Shown: positions 6,907-13,808 of the stretch, piece by piece
Layout of the letters: the number at the start of each line of letters is the position of its first letter
Numbering within the stretch: the first letter of the stretch is position 1
From: an uncultured Prevotella sp.
GTDB lineage: Bacteria > Bacteroidota > Bacteroidia > Bacteroidales > Bacteroidaceae
NCBI GenBank assembly: GCA_946055365.1
Contig: CAMGFM010000011.1
Location: forward strand, 1 to 15,068
DNA: 15,068 bases
Reading direction: 5' to 3'
Notes under the pieces: generated by a model
Databases searched by the model: none
What the model was told of the DNA's origin: nothing
Seen by the model: only the letters and a program-made list of their open reading frames with translations
Made by a program: the position numbers and the translations under genes

Positions 6907-9365
6907 CTCGCCACCGTTTTTTTGTCCTTGACCTTGCCTTTGCCAATGTTTGCCGAAGGCTTAACCGCCACGCCCGAGTCTCGCCTGCCGAGCGGCAGAG
7001 GCAAGGGCTGCACCCTGCCACTGTCATTGACCACTCTGCTGCTGTCACTGACAATCCTCTCTATCTTCTGTCTGCCTCCCGACTCGTCGGGCTTGAGCTC
7101 TGACAGCAGATACTTGAACAGCGAGAAGAACATGTCAAGCACCACCACCACGGCCACGGCCATGAGCGCGTATATCATGCGCCTATATAATGGCTTGACA
7201 TTTGCCAGCGGCCGCCTGTGCTTGCCGCCATAGCCATAATAGGAATAATAGTTGTAGTCATAACCATATTTTCCATAGGAGTCACCACGCGCGCAGTTGA
7301 GTACAAGCGACATGTGACGGAATCTCCCGGTGCTGCCCATCTGCTCAAGCAGCGGCAGATACTTGCGCTCGAACAGCCCTGCGCGCACCACGAATATGGT
7401 GTGGTCGGCAAGAGGCTCTATGATGACAGTGTCGGCAAGGTTCTCCGTGGGAGGACAGTCGATGATGACATAGTCAAACTGCTGCTTCAGCACGCCGAGC
7501 AGATCCTTGAAGCGCGGCGATGACAGCAGCTCAGTGGGATTGGGCGGCGTGGAGCCCACGGGCAGCACATACAGCCCGGGTATCTCGCTCACCTGGAAGA
7601 TGACATTCTGTATGTTTGTCTCGTGACCCGAGAGGAAATCGCTAAGACCCACGCCCGGGTTGCCAAAAATGCTGGATGCTGAGGAGCGTCTGAGGTCGCC
7701 GTCTATAAACAGCACCCTATTCTTGATGGCGAGAGATGCCGAGAGGTTCATGCTCACAAATGTCTTGCCCGAGCTTATGTAGGAAGATGTCACGATGTAG
7801 ACATTGCCTGCCTCCTCGTCATTGCCAGCCATGAACTCTATGTTGCTCCTTATGAGACGGAACGACTCGTTGACGATGTCATGTCCCGTCTCGTTGACCA
7901 CGATACCGAGCTGTCGCCGCGACTGTTCCCAAAAACGCAGGCCCTCTCTCTGCGACTCGTCCTCATAAAACGGCACCTCGCCTATGAAAGGTATCTTCGA
8001 CAGTCCCTCAAGCTCGCTCCTCGAGCGTATGGTGTTGTCAAAGATGTCTCTCAGGAAGAGTATCAGCATCGGCACGGCCAGTGCGCATAGCAGTGCCAGC
8101 ACATACACGTTGCGCTCAACGGGGAATGTGGGCGAGCTGCTGCCGTAAGGCATGTTGATAATCTTGGTAATGTAGGAGGAGTAAGACATGGATATGCTGT
8201 TTTCCTCCTGCTTGCGCAGCAGATAAAGGTAGAGGCTCTCCTTCACTTTCTGCTGTCGCTCTATGGACACGAGGTTCTTGACCACCGCGGGGTTGGACGA
8301 TATTTTTGACAATGCGTCACCTCCATAGCCGCGTATGGCGTTGAGCTGCAGGTTGATGGTGTTTATCTGGTTGTCGATGCTCGAGATGAGGGTGTTGCGC
8401 AGCGTTGACAGCTCTTGTTCCTTGTTTCTCACGAGCGGGTTTTTGTTTGTGGTATATGCCAGATGCTCGTTGAGTTGGAAGACTATGGAGTTGTAGCGCG
8501 ATATGAGCGGCTCGGTGGTGGCGTTGTTTAGCCCGAGGTTGGACGGCAGCAGCTCGTAGCGGAAGTCCCTGTCTCTGCTGACATTCTCAAAGCGCACCGC
8601 CTTGAGTATAGTTTGCAGATATACGGCCACGGTCTTCTGGTTGTTGAGCTGCAATATCTCGTTTTCCGCCTGTGTCTGCTTCTGTATGTACACGTCACTG
8701 AGCTTTTCCACGTCAATGACATGGTTGCGGCTCTTGTAGGCCGACAGGCTGTCGTCCACGTCGCCGAGATCGTCCTCCAGCCTGCGCAGTCGGTCGCTAA
8801 TGAAACGCGCCGTGTTTCTTGCCACCATGTTTTTTTCTTCCAGCCACTTGTCGTTATAGGCCCTGACCAGTGCCACAAGCACTTTCTCTGCCATTACTGG
8901 CGAGTTGTCCACGTATGTTATGTCCACAGTAGAGGACTTTTCGCCCACCCTCCTGGCAGTAATCCTGCTCTGCAACACGTTTGCGGCCTTCAGCACAGCA
9001 TTTATGTCGGCAGTGTCCTTGACCATATGCAGACGCTTTACCACCTCCATGGTCACCTCATGCGACACTATGCGCTGCAACACGTCCTCTATGCTCGTGA
9101 CCTGCTGTTGCAGACTTATGTCATTGAACATCTCCGCATCCTGCATGCTTGTGCCTACGGGATACTGCTCGGTGCGCACGAGTATGGTGGCCTTGCGCGT
9201 GTATATCTTGGGAGTGACATATATGTAGTATAGGGCATAGCTGAAGCTTATCAGCAACGCCACTGCAAACCAGTTCCAGTGTGAGACGCACAGATGCCAG
9301 AAATTGACCAGCGAGATATAGTCATCGCTTCTATGCACGTTGATATGTTTGTTGCGGGTTTCCAT
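6903..9365 (-). CDS. wzc: Wzc-type chain-length regulator / BY-kinase with extra C-terminal TM helix
   Basis: An 820-residue protein from the ATG at 9365 (METRNKHINV), chosen because the family begins just before the first membrane span; an ATG 51 codons upstream adds unrelated residues. TM1 is about 32-50, followed by a Wzz-type periplasmic domain with coiled-coil stretches (about 160-400). The proline-containing approach PTFPVERN leads into TM2 (421-438). The cytoplasmic kinase shows a Walker A ending S-S-G-K-T (531-535), Walker A' VLFIDGDLRR (551-560) and Walker B DYVIIDCPP (631-639). A tyrosine cluster holds nine Tyr in residues 697-712. In E. coli Wzc the cluster ends the protein. Here a basic linker, a hydrophobic segment (about 730-754) and a 66-residue tail rich in Ser, Gly, Arg and Lys follow. 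Autophosphorylation is expected to control polymer length with Wza. Its stop overlaps the wzx start. Confidence 0.92.
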   Translation of the reverse strand: METRNKHINVHRSDDYISLVNFWHLCVSHWNWFAVALLISFSYALYYIYVTPKIYTRKATILVRTEQYPVGTSMQDAEMFNDISLQQQVTSIEDVLQRIVSHEVTMEVVKRLHMVKDTADINAVLKAANVLQSRITARRVGEKSSTVDITYVDNSPVMAEKVLVALVRAYNDKWLEEKNMVARNTARFISDRLRRLEDDLGDVDDSLSAYKSRNHVIDVEKLSDVYIQKQTQAENEILQLNNQKTVAVYLQTILKAVRFENVSRDRDFRYELLPSNLGLNNATTEPLISRYNSIVFQLNEHLAYTTNKNPLVRNKEQELSTLRNTLISSIDNQINTINLQLNAIRGYGGDALSKISSNPAVVKNLVSIERQQKVKESLYLYLLRKQEENSISMSYSSYITKIINMPYGSSSPTFPVERNVYVLALLCALAVPMLILFLRDIFDNTIRSRSELEGLSKIPFIGEVPFYEDESQREGLRFWEQSRRQLGIVVNETGHDIVNESFRLIRSNIEFMAGNDEEAGNVYIVTSSYISSGKTFVSMNLSASLAIKNRVLFIDGDLRRSSASSIFGNPGVGLSDFLSGHETNIQNVIFQVSEIPGLYVLPVGSTPPNPTELLSSPRFKDLLGVLKQQFDYVIIDCPPTENLADTVIIEPLADHTIFVVRAGLFERKYLPLLEQMGSTGRFRHMSLVLNCARGDSYGKYGYDYNYYSYYGYGGKHRRPLANVKPLYRRMIYALMAVAVVVVLDMFFSLFKYLLSELKPDESGGRQKIERIVSDSSRVVNDSGRVQPLPLPLGRRDSGVAVKPSANIGKGKVKDKKTVAR

Positions 9366-9580
9366 CAAGTATTCTTGTTTTTTTAAGTAAAAGATGGCGC
9401 AAAGCCCGATGACACGAGACAAGACTGTCTGCCTCTGCTGTCCGTACACAGCCCCTCTCACTATACAGACTATGTCGCGCAGCCTGCCTTTGGCTGCCGC
9501 ATCATGCGCCGGTGTCATGAATCACGACAGAGAGCAGTGCGCCACTCACAGGCACACTGCTTCTCATGCGTCTTGAGCGG
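9366..9580 (-). other. wza-wzc intercistronic region with stable hairpin
   Basis: This is 215 bp between the wza stop and the wzc start. The wzc frame stays open into it, but the residues do not resemble the family, so I treat it as untranslated. A strong inverted repeat lies near its 5' end on the transcript (entered separately). Just before the wzc ATG the minus strand is A-rich (TTACTTAAAAAAACAAG), typical of Bacteroidota leaders that lack a Shine-Dalgarno. Confidence 0.55.
9530..9565 (-). promoter_or_regulatory. Intercistronic RNA hairpin between wza and wzc
   Basis: On the minus-strand transcript GCAGTGTGCC (9560-9551) pairs with GGCGCACTGC (9543-9534) across a 7-nt loop. The outer bases GAGA and CTC extend the stem imperfectly. 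The only imperfection in the 10-bp stem is a G.U pair on the minus-strand RNA; on the plus strand it would be C.A. That supports function in the operon's direction. There is no U-tract after it, so it is not a standard terminator; an mRNA-stability or processing element is more likely. The structure is seen; the role is inferred. Confidence 0.55.
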
Positions 9581-10432
9581 CTAACGGCTGTTGACGAAAT
9601 TGGCTATGGTCACCAGCAGCGATGTCAGCGAGAACCAGAAGCCTGGCTGGTTGTAGGTGTTGCCTGCCGACTTGGAGCTGCGCTTCCTCATATTGTTGGG
9701 CGACACATACACCACATCGTTCTGGCGCAGCCAATAGGCCTCTGACGTTATGAGGCTTTCCATGTCGCAGAGGTCAAGCGTATAGACCTTTATCTCCCCG
9801 TCCACGACCCGCGTGACCAACACGTTGCTGCGCTCTCCGTTTATCCCAAGGTCTCCGGCATCGGATATGGCGTTTATTATGGTGTAGCAGTCCTTGGTGA
9901 TGGTCTTGCGCCCTGGCTTATTGACCTCACCCAGCACGTCCACGCTCATGTTGACATATTCCACGGTGACAATAGGGTCGCTCACAAGCTCCCTTGCCAC
10001 GAGACGTTTGGCTATATAGTCTGCCACCTCGCCCCTTGTCTTGCCCCTGACGGATATCTTGCCAAGCACCGGAAAGTTGATGTCACCCTGCTCGTCCACA
10101 GTATAGGCCACAGTCACGCCGCTGCCGCCCATAGAGGTCGACGACACGGGATTGGCAAAGGAGGCTTGCGACGACGACACGAGCGTGAACTGGCTCTCAA
10201 GGGCGGCGTCAGAACTGCTGACAACGATATTGATCTTGTCAGAAGGCATGAGCCTCAGCACCTGAGGCTGCGGCGCCATGCGACCGTCAAGCATCTTGGC
10301 GTTCTGGAGGTAAGCCACGTCCTTGGGAGTGGAACATGACACAAGCAGCACGGCCATTATGAAAAGGTGGCATGCTGCACGGCTGTATGATCTCAGTACT
10401 TTATATGAATTGTTGCGTAATGATATTTGCAT
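9581..10432 (-). CDS. wza: Wza-type polysaccharide export outer-membrane lipoprotein
   Basis: A 283-residue lipoprotein and the first gene of the operon. The N-terminus has a basic stretch, a hydrophobic run (about 22-31) and a lipobox LLVSC with the lipidated Cys at 33, followed by S-T-P-K. The poly_export domain spans about 60-160: MPSDKINIVVSSSD, then GDINFPVLGKISVRGKTRGE. An SLBB domain follows at about 163-245: VDVLGEVNKPGRKTI, then DAISDAGDLG-like residues near 186-198. A hydrophobic C-terminal helix (265-281) fits the outer-membrane-spanning helix of Wza oligomers. It is shorter than E. coli Wza (about 380 aa) but normal for Bacteroidota. It should form the outer-membrane channel working with Wzc. 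The start ATG is at 10432, with about 60 nt of leader from the predicted promoter. Confidence 0.9.
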   Translation of the reverse strand: MQISLRNNSYKVLRSYSRAACHLFIMAVLLVSCSTPKDVAYLQNAKMLDGRMAPQPQVLRLMPSDKINIVVSSSDAALESQFTLVSSSQASFANPVSSTSMGGSGVTVAYTVDEQGDINFPVLGKISVRGKTRGEVADYIAKRLVARELVSDPIVTVEYVNMSVDVLGEVNKPGRKTITKDCYTIINAISDAGDLGINGERSNVLVTRVVDGEIKVYTLDLCDMESLITSEAYWLRQNDVVYVSPNNMRKRSSKSAGNTYNQPGFWFSLTSLLVTIANFVNSR

Positions 10433-10492
10433 AGACTCGATGTATATTTACTATGTGCATGACTCCAAATTCATGGGGGGAACACATTAAAA

Positions 10493-10530
10493 CTGAAACA
10501 AAACTATAAAATATTATTGATTTATGCAAA
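10493..10530 (-). promoter_or_regulatory. Bacteroidota-type promoter of the polysaccharide operon
   Basis: On the minus strand TTTG (10530-10527), a 20-nt spacer and TAGTTTTG (10506-10499) match the primary-sigma consensus of Bacteroidota, TTTG-N19-21-TAnnTTTG, exactly. Transcription should begin a few bases after 10499, leaving a leader of about 60 nt before the wza ATG. The leader contains a small CATGA/TCATG stem (10475-10471 with 10462-10458) next to a run of six C on the transcript. This is the best-supported promoter in the window. Confidence 0.75.
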
Positions 10531-10557
10531 TTATTCATTAATTATATTTACATAAAT
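10520..10557. promoter_or_regulatory. Inverted repeat overlapping the wza -33 region (possible operator)
   Basis: ATTTATG at 10520-10526 and CATAAAT at 10551-10557 are perfect 7-bp inverted arms. Their centres are 31 bp apart, about three helical turns. The first arm directly abuts the -33 box (10527-10530) of the predicted wza promoter. The placement suits a regulator of the operon, but in such AT-rich DNA a match of this length can arise by chance. Confidence 0.3.
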
Positions 10558-10844
10558 TGTTATCTATATCTTATTTTTGACTTTTTGAATGAAATTATTT
10601 TCATTACGGAAATTACCAACCCTTATACACCGAAACACCCTTTTGTTATTTATATAATTTCATCTGATTTTAAGAATTAAAATTACCCCCCCCGATTTAC
10701 TCCTTTATTTGTATTATTATACGATTTCAGATGTGTGATATTTGTATTTATTCAAGAAAAAAGACCACACTAATCATCGGAAACACACCATGACTTTGCA
10801 GCCAAAACCATACCACGCTCTCCCAACGCACGCCACACAACACC

Positions 10845-10966
10845 AAAGTGACATTTTAGCTCACAAAAAGCGGCTCTTGACAAAACCAGAGAGGCACTTT
10901 TTGCAAACAAAAGCGGCTCTCTAATAAAGCTAAAGCGGCTCTCTAATGAGCGCAAAAGAGCATCTC
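10845..10966 (+). repeat. Tandem array of ~22-bp units, core AAAGCGGCTCTYT (copy B)
   Basis: On the plus strand six cores follow each other: AAAGTGACATTTT, AAAGCGGCTCTTG, GAGAGGCACTTTTT, AAAGCGGCTCTCT (twice) and a degenerate AAAGAGCATCTCC. The central triplets start near 10850, 10872, 10893, 10915, 10937 and 10959, so the period is 21-22 bp. Linkers vary in sequence while cores are kept. The array lies about 310 bp upstream of panB and about 410 bp upstream of wza. It is the same family as 1210-1291 on the opposite strand, and in both places the AAAGCGGCTCT orientation points toward the next downstream gene. Regular two-turn spacing suggests a protein-binding array, which is inference. Confidence 0.8.
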
Positions 10967-11132
10967 CACCGAAGCCAATGCGCATCCTCCCGCACACGGC
11001 AAAGCGCGACAGCCGTGCAGAAGCACATACACGCAAGAAAAAAAACATGTCAAAACGGGCATAAGACACGTGTAAAGAACAGAAAAAGAGGACGTACACA
11101 AACATTTAATGCCGCAAGGAGGCGGTATTATA

Positions 11133-11151
11133 TAAATTTGTTATAACTTTG
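11133..11151 (+). promoter_or_regulatory. Possible panB promoter -7 boxes
   Basis: TAAATTTG (11133-11140) and TAACTTTG (11144-11151) both fit the Bacteroidota -7 consensus TAnnTTTG. They lie about 120-130 bp before the panB ATG. Neither has a TTTG at the expected -33 distance, so the call is weak. Confidence 0.35.
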
Positions 11152-11271
11152 TCGGGATTTTCGGACAGACAAGCGAGAGTCTGTCTTCAACCATAATGAC
11201 ATAAGTCAAATCATGGCCGCATGGACGCCCACGGAAACCACACGGCCTGAAAACAAACTTACATAACGAAC

Positions 11272-12093
11272 ATGGCAGAATATCTTGGCTCAAACAGCAG
11301 AAAGGTCACTGCACCGCTGTTTTTTGAGATGAAACGAAACGGAGAGAAAATCAGCTGGCTCACGGCATACGAATATACCACAGCCACTATCATCGACCGC
11401 GCAGGCATTGACGCTATACTCATCGGCGACTCGGCCTCTAACGTCATGGACGGCAACGCCACCACACTGCCCATCACCGTGGACGAGATGATCTATCACG
11501 CCAAGGCAGTGGCAAAGGCGGCAAGCCACGCACTCGTGGTGTGCGACATGCCTTTTGGCAGCTATCAGGTGTCTGAGGAGGACGGCGTGCGCAACGCCAT
11601 AAGGATCATGAAAGAGGCGGGAGTGGACGCAGTGAAGCTGGAGGGGGGCGCAGAGATAGCCCCGATGATAAGACGCATAGTCAACGCAGGCATACCAGTG
11701 TGCGGACATCTCGGACTGACCCCGCAAAGCGTACACCAGTTTGGCGGCTATGGACTGAGAGCCAAGGAAGAGGCAGAGGCAGAAAAGCTCAAGGCCGACG
11801 CCAAGGCTCTCGAAGAGGCAGGATGCTTTGCCATAGTGCTGGAGAAAGTGCCAGCCACACTCGCCACAGAGGTGACGCAAAGCGTGGGATGCGCCACGAT
11901 AGGCATAGGTGCAGGCAACGGAACAGACGGCCAGGTGCTCGTCTATGCCGACATGCTGGGCATGAACCGCGGCTTCAGGCCGAAGTTTCTGCGGCAATAT
12001 GCCGACCTCTACTCCACCATCACCTCTGCCGTGGCGCAATATGTGGAGGACGTGAGGCGCGGAGACTTCCCCAATGCGTCGGAGTCATACTAA
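11272..12093 (+). CDS. panB: 3-methyl-2-oxobutanoate hydroxymethyltransferase (ketopantoate synthesis)
   Basis: A 273-residue protein, close to the usual 264 or so, covering the complete TIM-barrel family. It transfers a hydroxymethyl group from 5,10-methylene-tetrahydrofolate to 2-oxoisovalerate to give ketopantoate, the first committed step to pantothenate and CoA; it acts in the cytoplasm. Key residues are visible: GDSASNV with Asp53, CDMPFGSY with Asp92 (metal/substrate ligands), KLEGG with Lys122 and Glu124, and GHLGLTPQ at 145-152. Glu191 in VLEKVP is the expected catalytic base, and GIGAGNGTDGQVLV is near 216-229. The start ATG at 11272 has no obvious Shine-Dalgarno. It stands apart from the glycan operon on the opposite strand; no panC or panD is seen beside it. 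The identification is very secure. Confidence 0.97.
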   Translation: MAEYLGSNSRKVTAPLFFEMKRNGEKISWLTAYEYTTATIIDRAGIDAILIGDSASNVMDGNATTLPITVDEMIYHAKAVAKAASHALVVCDMPFGSYQVSEEDGVRNAIRIMKEAGVDAVKLEGGAEIAPMIRRIVNAGIPVCGHLGLTPQSVHQFGGYGLRAKEEAEAEKLKADAKALEEAGCFAIVLEKVPATLATEVTQSVGCATIGIGAGNGTDGQVLVYADMLGMNRGFRPKFLRQYADLYSTITSAVAQYVEDVRRGDFPNASESY

Positions 12094-12539
12094 GAACCAG
12101 ACCGCCACACGCCTGTCCGCGCCTGTCATGGCTGCCCAACGCCACACGCTATGCGACAGCGGCGACACTCAGCCGCAATGGCAGGCCAACACACGCGGGC
12201 GACTCTCCATATACAGCCCACCTTAGGTTGAAACTCATTTATAGAACCTGCCTATTATAAGGTATAATATATAATAATAAGGTGTAAAGACTGTCGCCAA
12301 GACTCACGCGCGACACGCCTTCGGCACATCACATGCCGCCCTGCCATGAGCCACGCCACACCTCGGTCGTGGACACATGACAGCAGGAGAAGGAGGCACG
12401 CCCCTCTGAGGCTGTACACAAAAGACAAGGCAACGGCAGACAGCAAGAAGGCAAGCTGCCTGAAGCCTCATTAAGATGCCGCCATCGCACGACGGCAAGA
12501 AGACCCCCCAAAAAAAACATCACGCATAGACAACATTGC
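12094..12539. other. Intergenic region between panB and MFS gene
   Basis: 446 bp without a convincing gene. A GC-rich stretch follows the panB stop, then an AT-rich patch at about 12225-12290 containing a palindrome (entered separately), then mixed sequence up to the MFS start. I found no TAnnTTTG box for the plus strand and no clean intrinsic terminator. Confidence 0.5.
12253..12287. promoter_or_regulatory. AT-rich palindrome and direct repeat (possible operator)
   Basis: TATTATA-AGG-TATAATA (12253-12269) is a perfect 7-bp inverted repeat with a 3-bp centre. Part of it, ATAAGGTATAA (12257-12267), recurs as ATAAGGTGTAA at 12277-12287, exactly 20 bp on. The combination could be a regulator site upstream of the MFS gene, but low complexity makes chance a real alternative. 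Confidence 0.3.
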
Positions 12540-13712
12540 ATGAATAACAAGCAACTCACCCCTACATACCAACGTCTGTGGAACCGCGACTTCACGCTAC
12601 TGACCATAGCAGAGGCCGTGTTGTGCATGTCGTGTTATGCCACCATACCATTCATGCCGCGCCTGCTGCTCGGAGACGGCGACATCACGCCCACGGCAGC
12701 CGCAATGACGATGGCGGTGTTTGTGGCAGGCATATTCATCTCGGGCTTTTTCGGCAGTTGGCTCATACAACGGTTCAGGCGCAACAAGGTGTGCTTCATC
12801 TCCTCGCTGTGTCTCGCCACGGCCATAGCAGCCATACCGCTGGCAAGTGACTTCCTGCCAGCGCGCGTGGACACCACATGGGCCATGACGGCACTGTGCC
12901 TCTACGCAGGCTTGGCTTTCGGACAGGCCAAGAGGGTGCTGTCATGCACACTGTTGACAGACAAGACCGAGTCGTGCCACAGGACAGAAGCCAACTACGC
13001 CGCCATCTGGACAGCAAGGCTCACACTGGCCGCCAGCCCCCTGCTGGCAGGCTGCCTGCGCCCTCTGATGTCTGCCACGGCCTATCACATGACATTTGCC
13101 GCCGCCGCCGTGACAAGCGGACTGCTGGTGATGGGCGTGAGGTTTCCGTTCAGGGCTCCCGACGAGGAGGTACACATGCTGTCTACCGACCGCTTTCTAC
13201 TGACCAAGGGTCTTGACGTGGCGGCGGTGATAGCACTTGCCACGGCGGCACTCGGCATAATGATGACGGCACACGCCAACACTATGTTCTACGCATCGCT
13301 CGCGGCAGGCTTTGTGACCGCCATGGCCACACTGAAATACAGCGTGGTGAGGACAGGACGCTACACGGCAGCAGCTGGCAACGCATGTGTGCTGGCGGCA
13401 CTGGCCATGATGGCATGGACAGAGGGCCCCATGCACATGACATTCAAGCCCATGCTGCTGGGCATAGGCCTCGGGCTGACGCTCTCGGTGCAGATTTACA
13501 GGCTGCTCGCACAGTGCGACCACTGCCAGAGAAGCACCGCAGAAAGCACATACTTCATGGCAAGCGACGGCGGACTGTTCCTCGGCATAGCGACATGCCA
13601 CATGATGCAGGGAGGACACACACACGCCGCACTCACGCTGGCAGCCATGGCAGCAATAGCGTGCGCACTGGGAGCCACGGGCAAAAGAAAAAGCACGCCA
13701 CGGCACGCCTAA
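12540..13712 (+). CDS. MFS permease, substrate unknown
   Basis: A 390-residue protein with twelve predicted membrane helices, in two six-helix halves separated by a polar loop at about 205-225 (RAPDEEVHMLSTDRF). The start LWNRDFTLLTIAEAVLCMSCYATIPFMP resembles TM1 of Bacteroidota MFS permeases. GSWLIQRFRRNKV after TM2 is a divergent motif A with Gln in place of the usual Asp. TM4-TM5 carry AGLAFGQAKRVL and NYAAIWTARLTLAASPLLAG. It should sit in the inner membrane and transport a small solute or drug. Its neighbour is panB, 446 bp upstream on the same strand, but the gap is too large to argue for a shared operon or a pantothenate link. The ATG at 12540 has no clear ribosome-binding site. Confidence 0.85.
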   Translation: MNNKQLTPTYQRLWNRDFTLLTIAEAVLCMSCYATIPFMPRLLLGDGDITPTAAAMTMAVFVAGIFISGFFGSWLIQRFRRNKVCFISSLCLATAIAAIPLASDFLPARVDTTWAMTALCLYAGLAFGQAKRVLSCTLLTDKTESCHRTEANYAAIWTARLTLAASPLLAGCLRPLMSATAYHMTFAAAAVTSGLLVMGVRFPFRAPDEEVHMLSTDRFLLTKGLDVAAVIALATAALGIMMTAHANTMFYASLAAGFVTAMATLKYSVVRTGRYTAAAGNACVLAALAMMAWTEGPMHMTFKPMLLGIGLGLTLSVQIYRLLAQCDHCQRSTAESTYFMASDGGLFLGIATCHMMQGGHTHAALTLAAMAAIACALGATGKRKSTPRHA

Positions 13713-13808
13713 ACACTGAGCAGAGGCTCTAAAGGCATGAAAAGCAAAGCAGCTCTGCGGCACAATACATTCAGACATTAAGGCTATCACATTAAGGAAG
13801 CGCAAGGT

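Larger units (their letters stand above)
10433..11271. other. Divergent AT-rich intergenic region between wza and panB
   Basis: These 839 bp separate the minus-strand operon from plus-strand panB. The wza-proximal half (about 10490-10760) is strikingly AT-rich compared with the coding DNA. It holds the wza promoter, a 7-bp inverted repeat and an uninterrupted C8 run at 10686-10693. The second half holds a 22-bp-period repeat array (10845-10966), then possible panB promoter boxes near 11133-11151. A small stem, GACAGAC/GTCTGTC (11164-11170/11179-11185), lies in the presumed panB leader. I see no convincing gene; short open frames here lack protein-like composition. Confidence 0.65.

Noticed and set aside
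9366..9518. N-terminal extension of Wzc to the ATG at 9518
   Set aside because: The extra 51 residues lack family similarity, and the domain begins naturally at METRNKHINV just before TM1.
10433..10760. Invertible promoter of the Bacteroides capsule type
   Set aside because: No long inverted repeats flank the predicted promoter and no invertase gene is seen; only a 7-bp inverted repeat is present.
11290..12039. 249-codon open frame on the minus strand opposite panB
   Set aside because: It mirrors panB, is rich in His, Cys and Val with no recognisable domain, and arises from codon bias that avoids stop complements. panB itself is beyond doubt.
12481..12515. Terminator hairpin before the MFS start (GCCATCG/CGACGGC)
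   Set aside because: One mismatch, a loop of about two bases, and A-rich rather than T-rich sequence after it on the plus strand.
13720..13758. Terminator or further repeat-array unit after the MFS gene
   Set aside because: GCAGAG and CTCTGC can pair only across a 27-nt loop with no U-tract, and the GGCTCT/AGCTCT matches are 26 bp apart, out of the 22-bp register.
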